Shown here in pieces: positions 43,783-52,365 of a stretch of DNA of 64,000 bases; position 1 is the stretch's first letter, and every line of letters begins with the position of its first letter. Under the pieces are notes generated by a model. That model had not been told where the DNA came from and ran no database searches. It was given only the letters and a program-made list of their open reading frames with translations. This DNA is from Methylotenera_A sp040387095 (GTDB lineage Bacteria; Pseudomonadota; Gammaproteobacteria; Burkholderiales; Methylophilaceae), in NCBI GenBank assembly GCA_040387095.1, contig JAZKEJ010000017.1:62001-126000 (forward strand). The letters are read 5' to 3'. The position numbers were made by a program, and so were the translations under genes.

Positions 43783-46221
43783 TTATCCAATCACCACGTT
43801 GACTAGCTTATTCGGCACAACAATGATTTTACGCACTGTTGCGTTATCCACCAAAAATTTTGTGACGCAAGGCTGGGTAATGGCTAATTGCTCAATCGCC
43901 AGTTTCGCCATTTGCTTGGAAATAACCATGCTGCCGCGCAATTTTCCGTTCACCTGCAACACCAATTCCACCTCATCCTGCACCATGGCAGTTTTATCTG
44001 CAAGTGGCCAGATCGCCTCTAAAATATGGCTATTAGGTTTAAGTTCTGCCCACAGAGCTTGGCAAATATGTGGCACGATGGGTGAAAGCAATAAAGTGAC
44101 ATTTTGCAATACTTCTTGGCGCACGCTTCTAGTTAACACATCAGTGGCCTCAATTTTTGCTAAGGCATTCATCAGTTCCATTACTGATGAAATCGCGGTA
44201 TTAAAACTATGGCGACGACCATAATCATCTGCAACTTTTTCAATGGTTAAGTGCAATTGCAAGCGAATCGCCTTAAGTTCAGCGCTTAAATCGCCCGTTG
44301 TATAAGCCGCAATTTCGCCCAATTCAACATGTTCATATACTGCTTTCCAAAGCCTGCGTAAAAAGCGATTCGCGCCTTCCACGCCACTATCAGCCCATTC
44401 AAGAGATTGCTCAGGCGGCGCTGCAAACATCATAAATAAACGTGCGGTATCTGCACCATAACTATCAATTAAAGCTTGCGGGTCAACCGTGTTGCCTTTT
44501 GATTTGCTCATTTTTGAGCCATCTTTCAGCACCATGCCTTGCGTGAGCAAGTTGGTAAAAGGCTCATCATTTTGAATCAAACCCACATCGCGCATCAGTT
44601 TATTAAAGAATCGCGCATAAAGCAGGTGCAAAATCGCATGCTCAATTCCGCCCACATATTGGTCAACTGGTAGCCAATAATTTGCACGCTCGTCACACAT
44701 TTGATTAGCATCAAAGCTGGCATAACGCGCAAAATACCAAGATGATTCAAAGAACGTATCTAAAGTATCGGTTTCGCGCGTGGCTTTGCCACTACAAGTA
44801 GGGCAAGTTGTTTCGTAGAAACTTGGATCTTTCTTAATTGGTGAACCAACGCCATCCATCACCACATCTTCTGGCAATACAACCGGTAATTGGTCGGCGG
44901 GCACCGGCACTTCACCACATTTTTCGCAATGGATAATCGGAATCGGGCAGCCCCAATAACGTTGGCGCGAAATGCCCCAATCGCGTAAACGGAATTGCGT
45001 GCGTTTTTTACCTAAATTTTTAGCGTTAAGTGCCGCTGATATGGCGTCTGAAGATTGTTCAAAGTTTAAACCACTAAATTCGCCAGAACCAAATAAGATT
45101 CCATGCTCGGTCATCGGCAAGTTGTCAGTATCTGATTGTTTAATGACAGCTTTAATCGGCAAACTATATTTATTCGCAAACTCAAAATCGCGCTCATCAT
45201 GCGCAGGCACCGCCATCACAGCGCCTTCGCCGTAGCTAGCCAACACATAATTCGCCACCCAAACGGGTAATTGCTCGCCATTTAATGGATGCGTTACAAA
45301 CAAACCAGTATCCATGCCTTTTTTCTCGGCAGTGGCGACATCGGCTTCAGCCACGCTACCCCGTTTACATTCCGCAATAAATTCAGCCAATTTAGGATTG
45401 CTTTGCGCAGCTAAAGTCGCCAGCGCATGCTCAGCAGCAACTGCTACATAAGTCGCGCCCATTAAGGTATCTGGACGGGTGGTGTAGACTTTTAGATTTC
45501 CGCTTTGACCGACAATGGGAAATTCAACCTCGCAACCGTAGCTTTTGCCAATCCAGTTGCGTTGCATGGTTTTAACTTGTTCTGGCCAGCCATCCAGTTT
45601 GTCTAAATCATTTAGCAGTTCTTCGGCATAAGCGGTGATTTTCATAAAGTATTGCGGAATATCGCGCTTTTCGACCAGCGCACCACTGCGCCAGCCGCGG
45701 CCGTCAATCACTTGCTCATTGGCTAAAACTGTGCCGTCTACCGGATCCCAATTCACAGTAGAAGTCTTTTTGTAAATCAAACCCTTTTTAAATAATTCAG
45801 TAAAAAGCCATTGTTCCCATTTGTAATATTCTGGCTTGCAAGTCGCAATTTCACGATTCCAGTCCACACCTAAACCCAATTGTTTAAGCTGGGTTTTCAT
45901 ATGTTCGATATTTTCATACGTCCATTTAGCAGGCGCGGTATTGTTTTTAATCGCCGCATTTTCCGCAGGTAAACCGAATGCATCCCAGCCCATTGGCTGC
46001 ATCACGTTAAAGCCTTTCATTTTATGAAAACGGCTTAGCACATCGCCAATTGTATAGTTGCGCACATGGCCCATATGCAAACGGCCAGACGGATACGGAA
46101 ACATTGATAGACAGTAATATTTGGGTTTATCTGATTGCTCAGACGCGACAAATGATTGATTCTGATCCCAATAGGCTTGGGCGGCTTGTTCGATTTCTTT
46201 GAAAGGGTACTGCTGTTGCAT
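43783..46221 (-). CDS. leuS: Leucyl-tRNA synthetase
   Basis: LeuS charges tRNA-Leu and proof-reads with its CP1 domain. The HIGH motif is GRLHMGHVRNYTIGD (about 46-60), the editing domain includes TTRPDTLMGATYVAVA (about 248-263), and KMSKS is in DGSKMSKSKGNTVDP (about 573-587). The C-terminal anticodon-binding and LeuS-specific domains are present. The 812 residues are within the bacterial range, slightly short. It is first in the minus-strand cluster that continues with lptE. Confidence 0.97.
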   Translation of the reverse strand: MQQQYPFKEIEQAAQAYWDQNQSFVASEQSDKPKYYCLSMFPYPSGRLHMGHVRNYTIGDVLSRFHKMKGFNVMQPMGWDAFGLPAENAAIKNNTAPAKWTYENIEHMKTQLKQLGLGVDWNREIATCKPEYYKWEQWLFTELFKKGLIYKKTSTVNWDPVDGTVLANEQVIDGRGWRSGALVEKRDIPQYFMKITAYAEELLNDLDKLDGWPEQVKTMQRNWIGKSYGCEVEFPIVGQSGNLKVYTTRPDTLMGATYVAVAAEHALATLAAQSNPKLAEFIAECKRGSVAEADVATAEKKGMDTGLFVTHPLNGEQLPVWVANYVLASYGEGAVMAVPAHDERDFEFANKYSLPIKAVIKQSDTDNLPMTEHGILFGSGEFSGLNFEQSSDAISAALNAKNLGKKRTQFRLRDWGISRQRYWGCPIPIIHCEKCGEVPVPADQLPVVLPEDVVMDGVGSPIKKDPSFYETTCPTCSGKATRETDTLDTFFESSWYFARYASFDANQMCDERANYWLPVDQYVGGIEHAILHLLYARFFNKLMRDVGLIQNDEPFTNLLTQGMVLKDGSKMSKSKGNTVDPQALIDSYGADTARLFMMFAAPPEQSLEWADSGVEGANRFLRRLWKAVYEHVELGEIAAYTTGDLSAELKAIRLQLHLTIEKVADDYGRRHSFNTAISSVMELMNALAKIEATDVLTRSVRQEVLQNVTLLLSPIVPHICQALWAELKPNSHILEAIWPLADKTAMVQDEVELVLQVNGKLRGSMVISKQMAKLAIEQLAITQPCVTKFLVDNATVRKIIVVPNKLVNVVIG

Positions 46222-46450
46222 GGCCGGGTTTTCTTAAGTTGGTTGTCTTAAATAGGAATAGCGAAATTATACTTGAAGGCATAGGCTTTCGCATTGCCTG
46301 TATTGGCGTTAGTCAGCTAATCGATTGCAAAAATCGATTGAAGGATCGCACAGAATTTACGATGAATATTAGGTGGCTGAATTTTTAAGCTAACTTCCCC
46401 ATTAACATTTGATTAACGCGGAAGTTAAGCCAAGGTGAGTATATTGAAAC

Positions 46451-46936
46451 TTATTTTTGGCCTGGAAATCTAGTTTCAAGTCTATCTTCCAGCTCGCCAA
46501 TATAAGCGGAAAGTGAATTTCCCGATTGGTTAATTGCTTGATTTATTTCGGCATTCAGCACATCAATTTTAGACATAAATGCCGCTTTTAACTCGGCTTG
46601 TGCAGCGGCTTGTTTTTGAATTTCGGCATCCATAAATTGGCGTAACTCAGTAAAGCGTGACGCTTCTGCTTTGTCAGCTAATTCGCGATTGGTTTGTAAT
46701 TCTTTGGCATGGCGGCGCGCCTCAAACAAAACGGAGGTTTGCAGGTAAACGATAAAGATAAGAAACAATGCAGTCAGCACAGCGATCATGCCCAGCATTA
46801 CCAAGCCGAGTGGCGCATTCACTTCGGCAACACCTAAATTAAGCGTTGTTGGCGCCATAATGGTGCTCCAATTCAGTATCATAAATACTAAAATTAATCC
46901 CAAAACTCCTAGTAAAACTAATGCGCGAACTTTCAT
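46451..46936 (-). CDS. LapA-like membrane protein with coiled coil
   Basis: The 161-residue protein has two N-terminal membrane helices (about 7-25 and 42-68) in a hairpin typical of LapA/DUF1049, with the NWSTIMAPTTLNL turn between them. A cytoplasmic coiled coil (about 75-150, Ala, Glu, Gln rich) follows. Similar proteins are sometimes labelled histidine kinase, but no kinase motif is present. The 229 bp between it and leuS hold small dyads (AATCGATT twice near 46320, AACTTCC/GGAAGTT near 46391-46427) and no gene. Confidence 0.75.
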   Translation of the reverse strand: MKVRALVLLGVLGLILVFMILNWSTIMAPTTLNLGVAEVNAPLGLVMLGMIAVLTALFLIFIVYLQTSVLFEARRHAKELQTNRELADKAEASRFTELRQFMDAEIQKQAAAQAELKAAFMSKIDVLNAEINQAINQSGNSLSAYIGELEDRLETRFPGQK

Positions 46937-46965
46937 GTCGGTTTGTCTCTATTGATTTTAATAAT

Positions 46966-46984
46966 AGCAAAAAACTTTTTTGCT
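46966..46984. repeat. Perfect 9-bp inverted repeat upstream of the LapA-like gene
   Basis: AGCAAAAAA and TTTTTTGCT flank a single C, 30 bp before the gene's ATG. The A6/T6 arms would bend DNA or form a small hairpin. The remainder of 46985-47134 is AT-rich with nothing recognised. Confidence 0.4.
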
Positions 46985-47134
46985 CTATGTGTTTAGTTAT
47001 TAATACTGTTGACCAAAGTTTAGTCCTAAATCAATCGAAATTGTTGCAAGTTTAATATCAAAGTAAAAATAGTTAACCTGTATTTAAAGTCAAAAAATGA
47101 GTTTTAATCGAATTTAATATGACTATACTGAGGT

Positions 47135-47560
47135 TTAATGTGAAATGGCGGATTCCGGCAAGCCGAATATTTTGTCAAACGCCCAAGTGAAGGTGATGGC
47201 ATAAACAAAAAACATCAGCAATAAGCCAATTTCAGCAATAAATGCATCAACAAAAGAAATATCCAGCCAAAATCCCATCAGCGGCACCAACATCATCACC
47301 AATCCACCTTCAAAGCCAATGCCATGTGCAAGGCGCCGCCAAATAGAACGACCTTTAATGATTTGGCGCGATTCCCACTGTTCAAAAATCGCGTTGAAAA
47401 CGTAATTCCACGCCAATGCAATCGTCGACATAATAGCCGCTAAAGTGAGCGCAGATGAAGCAGGAGCATCAAACGCAAGGCCGATGATTGGGCTTGTTAG
47501 TAAGATTGCGCCAATTTCATAGAGCAGAGCTTGAATGACTCTACGGATAATGGGATTCAT
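47135..47560 (-). CDS. PACE-family transporter (bacterial transmembrane pair protein)
   Basis: The 141-residue protein has four membrane helices arranged as two BTP domains. The first contains RVIQALLYEIGAI (about 6-18) and ALAWNYVFNAIFEQWE (about 48-63). The second begins RLAHGIGFEGGLV and repeats the pattern with ITFTWAFDKIF. This is the PACE (AceI-like) family, proton-driven exporters of biguanides such as chlorhexidine and probably of polyamines. It is monocistronic. The substrate is not known here. Confidence 0.85.
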   Translation of the reverse strand: MNPIIRRVIQALLYEIGAILLTSPIIGLAFDAPASSALTLAAIMSTIALAWNYVFNAIFEQWESRQIIKGRSIWRRLAHGIGFEGGLVMMLVPLMGFWLDISFVDAFIAEIGLLLMFFVYAITFTWAFDKIFGLPESAISH

Positions 47561-47642
47561 ATAGTGATTCTAAAATAGACACCAAAATAATTTAATTTTT
47601 TAAGAAATAAATTTAATCATGGTCTATCCCTATTTATTTGAC

Positions 47643-48248
47643 TTATTTGTTATCAATTACTACACTTTCAAAGATTTTGTTAGCCTTTTCTGCAAGTTGG
47701 TTATCTTTATTTGCATCATAGTATCTATCATAATATCGAAGCTCAACGCCCATACCCTTAAATTTGGCAAAGCCACAAGACAAGAGATATTGTTCGCTCC
47801 ATTTTTTATCATCATTGCTTACCGTCCTAACAGGTTTTGTGTCTTCCAATATGAGATGAACTCTAGCGCAAAGAGGGTTTGCTGGGTCAGCCATTGCCTC
47901 TAATGTTCTAATTTTAAATTTTGAATCCCCCGCATAACCTTTTTCAATATTTCTTTTGATTTGGGAAACGTAAGATGAAATTGGATCCGCAGACGTATCT
48001 AGCCGAATTATATAGCCCTCAATTTCTTTATTTTCATCGTCGGTTACACCTTTTTTCGTTAAAGATACGCCAGCACCAGAACGTTTTGTGATCCAGCCAT
48101 CCTCTTCAGGCGGAGTAAATTTAAGGCCTAATGTACCACCAGTTTTGTCGGTTATTCCAAAAGAAATAGGCTTCTGTATGTTAGTTTCAAGAGTATCTGC
48201 CCAAGCATTTATGCTTAATAAGGTCGCAATAATAATAATATTTTTCAT
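47643..48248 (-). CDS. Hypothetical exported protein
   Basis: The ATG at 48248 starts a 201-residue protein with a clear signal peptide (MKNIIIIATLLSINAWA) and no further membrane segment. The mature part is hydrophilic with two Cys (in PLCARVHL and LLSCGFAKF) that may form a disulfide. I do not recognise a family. The DNA is more AT-rich and uses more AGA and ATA codons than neighbouring genes, which may reflect acquisition. A longer frame to 48308 is open but unneeded. Confidence 0.7.
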   Translation of the reverse strand: MKNIIIIATLLSINAWADTLETNIQKPISFGITDKTGGTLGLKFTPPEEDGWITKRSGAGVSLTKKGVTDDENKEIEGYIIRLDTSADPISSYVSQIKRNIEKGYAGDSKFKIRTLEAMADPANPLCARVHLILEDTKPVRTVSNDDKKWSEQYLLSCGFAKFKGMGVELRYYDRYYDANKDNQLAEKANKIFESVVIDNK

Positions 48249-48320
48249 GGTTTTGATAAGTTCAACAAAAGTGGAGAAAGTAAGTGGTTCAGTTTTAAAC
48301 ATGCCCAACGTAAAGTAGAG

Positions 48321-48391
48321 CCCAAAAAAGAACTCAATCTTTTTTGAGGCAATCTGATAATAAAAATTACTTCATTAGAAATAATTTTTAT
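48321..48391 (-). terminator. AT-rich hairpins after adk
   Basis: Reading the minus strand after adk, ATAAAAATTA-type arms (48391-48379 with 48372-48360, one mismatch) form a 13-bp stem. A 5-bp CTCAA/TTGAG stem (48348-48333) follows, then a run of Ts (complement of 48329-48324). Together they are the likely adk terminator, though weak. Confidence 0.4.
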
Positions 48392-48459
48392 CGATTGGCT
48401 GTAAACTTTTAGTACGCCTATTTTTTAATAGTCTGTTTTATAAACGCATTTGACTTGAC

Positions 48460-49113
48460 CTACTTGAGAGCCGCAAAAATATTATTCTTAATCGTTTCCA
48501 TTTCACCAATACCATTCACAAATACATGCTTAGGTGCGCCTTGTAGGCCGCTGTTTGCACAATCGACGTAATATTTGACCAATGGTTTGGTTTGGCTGTG
48601 ATATACGTTCAGGCGGTTTTTAACGACTTCTTCTTTATCATCATCGCGTTGTACTAAATCTTCGCCTGTGACGTCATCTTTGCCAGCCACTTTTGGTGGA
48701 TTGAATGTAACGTGATAAGTGCGGCCAGAAGCAGGGTGACTGCGGCGGCCGCTCATACGCTCTACGATTGCTTCGTCTGGCACGTCAATCTCAACCACAT
48801 AATCAATGCCAACACCTGCTTGTTTCATTGCTTCAGCTTGCGGAATGGTGCGCGGAAAGCCGTCGAATAAAAAGCCGTTTGCACAGTCGGCTTCTTTAAT
48901 GCGCTCGCTGACCAAACCGATAATCACGGCATCTGGCACCAAGCCGCCGCTATCCATAAACGCTTTGGCTTCTAAGCCCAATGGTGTGCCAGCTTTAACT
49001 GCGGCGCGCAGCATGTCACCGGTAGAGATTTGCGGAATATTGAATTTTTCGCGTAAGTGGGTGGCTTGTGTGCCTTTGCCTGCGCCTGGTGCGCCAAGTA
49101 AGATGATTCGCAT
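48460..49113 (-). CDS. adk: Adenylate kinase
   Basis: Adk equilibrates ATP, ADP and AMP. The P-loop GAPGAGKGTQA (about 7-17), the AMP-binding STGDMLRAAV, the DGFPRTIPQAEAM segment and a full-length LID domain (RRSHPASGRTYH...) are all visible. The LID has no zinc Cys set. Its 217 residues match the long bacterial form. It is 49 bp after rsmA but may have its own promoter. Confidence 0.97.
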   Translation of the reverse strand: MRIILLGAPGAGKGTQATHLREKFNIPQISTGDMLRAAVKAGTPLGLEAKAFMDSGGLVPDAVIIGLVSERIKEADCANGFLFDGFPRTIPQAEAMKQAGVGIDYVVEIDVPDEAIVERMSGRRSHPASGRTYHVTFNPPKVAGKDDVTGEDLVQRDDDKEEVVKNRLNVYHSQTKPLVKYYVDCANSGLQGAPKHVFVNGIGEMETIKNNIFAALK

Positions 49114-49162
49114 GGGTTTTCTCTAGCTTTAAGTTAAGGAGTTTTGGAAAAGGGTAATTATA

Positions 49163-49954
49163 TCAAACAAGGGAATTGCCAACATAGTTGCTGATGGTGA
49201 CAAATTCGGCAACGCTCAAATTTTCGGCGCGCAATTGTGGGTTAATGTTAAGTGCGGCAAAGCCTGTATCATCTAGCAAGCCTTTCAGAGTATTGCGCAA
49301 TGTTTTGCGGCGCTGACCAAATGCCGCCAACACTACTTTGGCAAACAGCTTGGTATCGTTAGCGACAAAAGGCAGCTTGGCATGCGGCACGCAACGCACA
49401 AAAGCAGATTCCACTTTTGGCGCTGGCTCAAACGCTTCCGGCGGCACGGTGATCAAATATTCCATCGCCAGATCATATTGCAACATAACCGAAAGCCTCC
49501 CGTATGCTGGTGTAGAAGGTTGCGCCACCATGCGTTCGACCACTTCTTTTTGCAGCATAAAATGCATGTCGGTAATATGGCTGATGTTTTGTAGCAAATG
49601 AAACAAAATAGGGGTGGAAATATTGTATGGCAAGTTGCCTGTTACTCTTAAATTGCTACTCAAACTGGAAAAGTCGAATTTAAGCGCATCTACATTATGA
49701 ATAGTCAGCGTGTTTTTTGCGTAAGCGGGTTTTGCATATTCGGTCTGCATCCAAGACACAATATCGCGGTCAATTTCCACTACGTGCAAATGTTCGATTT
49801 TTGCTAGAAGGGGTTTGGTTAATGCGCCAAGACCAGGCCCAATTTCTACAATGAATTGATTATCTTGTGGATTAATCGCCTCAATTAAACTATTAGTAAT
49901 GGCTTGGTCGGTTAAAAAATTTTGACCGAACCTTTTTTTTGCGACGTGTTTCAT
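49163..49954 (-). CDS. rsmA: 16S rRNA dimethyladenosine transferase
   Basis: RsmA (KsgA) dimethylates A1518 and A1519 of 16S rRNA late in 30S assembly. KKRFGQNFLTD (about 6-16), the SAM motif EIGPGLGALT (about 37-46) and catalytic NLPYNIS (about 108-114) are clear, and QRRKTLRNTL lies in the C-terminal domain. The 263 residues are typical. It lies 9 bp after pdxA in the conserved lptD-surA-pdxA-rsmA order. Confidence 0.97.
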   Translation of the reverse strand: MKHVAKKRFGQNFLTDQAITNSLIEAINPQDNQFIVEIGPGLGALTKPLLAKIEHLHVVEIDRDIVSWMQTEYAKPAYAKNTLTIHNVDALKFDFSSLSSNLRVTGNLPYNISTPILFHLLQNISHITDMHFMLQKEVVERMVAQPSTPAYGRLSVMLQYDLAMEYLITVPPEAFEPAPKVESAFVRCVPHAKLPFVANDTKLFAKVVLAAFGQRRKTLRNTLKGLLDDTGFAALNINPQLRAENLSVAEFVTISNYVGNSLV

Positions 49955-49963
49955 TGATGTGAC

Positions 49964-50962
49964 TTACCTTTTAACACGATGGCCTGCTAATTCTATGGCT
50001 AAGTTGATAGCACTTAACATGCTGCCGATATCAATATTGCCTGTGCCCGCCAAGTCTAACGCTGTTCCGTGATCGACCGATGTGCGGATAATTGGCAGCC
50101 CAAGCGTCACATTGACGCCTTCTCCAAAACTGGCGTGTTTCAGCACAGGCAATCCTTGGTCGTGATACATCGTCAGCACCGCATCTGCTTTGTTTAAATG
50201 GTGCTTGGTAAATAAGGTATCAGCAGGCAGCGCGCCAATCAATTGCATACCTTCATCGCGCAATTGATTTAATACTGGGTTGATAATCTCAATTTCTTCA
50301 CGCCCCAAATAACCGTCTTCACCCGCATGTGGATTAAGTCCAGCTACCAGAATGCGCGGGTGAGTTAAGCCAAATTTGGTGACCAAATCGTGATGCAAAA
50401 TGCGAATCGTTTGCGCTAAACTTTTTTTAGTAATGGCTGCGGGCACGTCTTTTAAGGCTAAATGAATAGTTGCCAGTGCAATTTTTAAACCGCCACCTAC
50501 CAACATCATCACTACTTGGGGCGTTTTGGTGTATTCCGCTAAAAATTCGGTGTGGCCAGTAAACGCAATGCCAGCATCATTAATCACGCCTTTATGCACG
50601 GGCGCGGTGACGATTGCATCAAACGCACCGCTTAATGTGCCATCCAATGCACAGGTCAACGTATTGAGTACATATTGGCTATTAACCGCATTTAATGTGC
50701 CAGCTTTAACGCCTGCAGCGGTGGGGATGTGCAGTATTTTTAGTGACGGTTTTTGCTGCAAACGTGCGTTCTGGGTTAACGCATATGGCTCAATATCCAT
50801 TTTGATATTGAGTTGCTGTGCACGGTTTTTTAAGACATCGATATCACCAATCACGGTAATATCCGCCGCAATATCCAATTGCGACAGCAGCACGCAAATG
50901 TCAGGGCCAATACCAGCAGGTTCGCCAGAAGTGATTGCGATGCGAGGTAGTAGATTACTCAA
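49964..50962 (-). CDS. pdxA: 4-hydroxythreonine-4-phosphate dehydrogenase
   Basis: PdxA oxidises 4-phosphohydroxy-threonine in the DXP-dependent route to pyridoxal phosphate. The start PRIAITSGEPAGIGPDI (about 6-22), TAPVHKGVINDAG (about 119-131), the metal-binding HTEFLAEY and MYHDQGLPVLKH (about 264-275) are family signatures. The 332 residues are normal. The start is a TTG at 50962: an in-frame TAA lies just upstream and the next ATG is far inside the domain. Confidence 0.96.
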   Translation of the reverse strand: MSNLLPRIAITSGEPAGIGPDICVLLSQLDIAADITVIGDIDVLKNRAQQLNIKMDIEPYALTQNARLQQKPSLKILHIPTAAGVKAGTLNAVNSQYVLNTLTCALDGTLSGAFDAIVTAPVHKGVINDAGIAFTGHTEFLAEYTKTPQVVMMLVGGGLKIALATIHLALKDVPAAITKKSLAQTIRILHHDLVTKFGLTHPRILVAGLNPHAGEDGYLGREEIEIINPVLNQLRDEGMQLIGALPADTLFTKHHLNKADAVLTMYHDQGLPVLKHASFGEGVNVTLGLPIIRTSVDHGTALDLAGTGNIDIGSMLSAINLAIELAGHRVKR

Positions 50963-51039
50963 AGCAATTTAGCATTCAAATAATTGAAATAACTATACTT
51001 AAAATATAGCACTTGAAAATAGTACTTGAAATATAGTGT

Positions 51040-52365
51040 TTAGAATTTATCTTCTAAACGCAACTCAACGAATGCACGGTCGCGTAGTTCGCGTATCCAA
51101 TCTTGGTAAGCTTCATCCGATTTACGTGCGCGGATCTCTTGGCGTGCTTTTAGTCTGGTCGCTTCTTTGCTCATGTCTTGCTTGCGACGCTCTAATACTT
51201 GGATAATATGCCAGCCAAATGGTGAACGCACAGGCTCACTAATTTCATTAATCGCTAGTTCATTCATAGCGGTTTCAAATTGCGGTACGGTATCGCCTGG
51301 GTTAACCCAGCCTAAATCACCACCATTATTCGCGCTGCCATCTTCCGAATATTGGCGCGCCAACTCTTCAAACTTAACGCCATTATCCAAACGCTCTTTA
51401 ATACTATCCATTTTTTGCTTGCCATCTTTTTCAGAAACCACCTCGGTTAATTTGATTAAGATGTGCCGTGCATGAGTTTGATCAACCATTAGAGAAATCT
51501 CACCACCTCGGCGATTGGTAAGCTTTAAAATATGAAATCCGTTGGGGCTGCGAATCGGCTTTGAAACTTCGCCCACCTGCATCGGCTTAAGGGTATCTAA
51601 AAATAAAGCAGGAAGTTGAGTGCCTTTTTTCCAGCCCATTTTTCCGCCTTCAAAGGCGTTTGGCGTATCAGAGTAATTAGCAGAAACCTCTGTAAAATCT
51701 TTGCCATCTGCCAATTCTTTTAGCACAGCTTCAGTTTTTGTGCGTAGTTTTTGTATATCTTCCGGTGAACTGTCTTCCGGTGCGCGGATTAAAATGTGTG
51801 AGATTTCAAACTCATCCTGGTCATCACCCCGATTGGCTTGAGTCGTTAAAAAGTTATCAATTTCGCCATCTGTAACGGTTAACTTATTGTCTACATCGCG
51901 CTCGCGCAAGCGTGACATGGTGATTTCGTTACGAATATCCTCACGGAATAATCTTAATGTTAAACCGTCTTTTTCTAGCGCATCTTTAAATTCGGCGACA
52001 TCCATTTTATTCTGTGCGGCAATACGTTCAATGGTTTTGTCTAAAACAGTATCATCTACTTTAATGCCAGTTTGTGCCGCTAGTTGTAACTGCAGGCTGT
52101 CTACAATTAAACGCTCTAAAATTTGTTTTTCAAGCACATCTTGAGGCGGTAATTGCGTACCTTGTTTTTGTAATTGTGCTGAAACGGTTTGCATGCGATT
52201 GGTGAGTTCCTGTTCCGTAATTACACCTTGATCAACGATAGCGATAATACGGTCCATCTTAACTGGCGCGGCAGAATTGGTAGCAGCCAGTGTGATAGAT
52301 GGAACTAAAAATAGCATTAAAAACAATAGGTTAAAAATAGCAGTCATTTTTTTGAATAATTTCAT
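51040..52365 (-). CDS. surA: Periplasmic chaperone / peptidyl-prolyl isomerase SurA
   Basis: SurA escorts outer-membrane proteins, including LptD, through the periplasm. It has a signal peptide (ending SITLAA, about 28), an N-terminal SurA chaperone domain, two parvulin domains (about 180-285 and 295-395; SHILIRAPE and ARHILIKL starts) and a short C-terminal helix. The 441 residues are typical. Its ATG overlaps the lptD stop (ATGA), so chaperone and client are translationally coupled. Confidence 0.96.
   Translation of the reverse strand: MKLFKKMTAIFNLLFLMLFLVPSITLAATNSAAPVKMDRIIAIVDQGVITEQELTNRMQTVSAQLQKQGTQLPPQDVLEKQILERLIVDSLQLQLAAQTGIKVDDTVLDKTIERIAAQNKMDVAEFKDALEKDGLTLRLFREDIRNEITMSRLRERDVDNKLTVTDGEIDNFLTTQANRGDDQDEFEISHILIRAPEDSSPEDIQKLRTKTEAVLKELADGKDFTEVSANYSDTPNAFEGGKMGWKKGTQLPALFLDTLKPMQVGEVSKPIRSPNGFHILKLTNRRGGEISLMVDQTHARHILIKLTEVVSEKDGKQKMDSIKERLDNGVKFEELARQYSEDGSANNGGDLGWVNPGDTVPQFETAMNELAINEISEPVRSPFGWHIIQVLERRKQDMSKEATRLKARQEIRARKSDEAYQDWIRELRDRAFVELRLEDKF

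Noticed and set aside
46451..46936. Histidine kinase label for the LapA-like protein
   Set aside because: No H-box, N-box or G-box is present; only a membrane hairpin and a coiled coil.
47619..47903. 94-residue plus-strand frame opposite the exported hypothetical protein
   Set aside because: The minus-strand frame is longer and has a proper signal peptide; the plus-strand frame is AT-driven.
50526..50972. 148-residue plus-strand open frame opposite pdxA
   Set aside because: It lies fully antisense to conserved PdxA motifs, with no ribosome binding site or domain.
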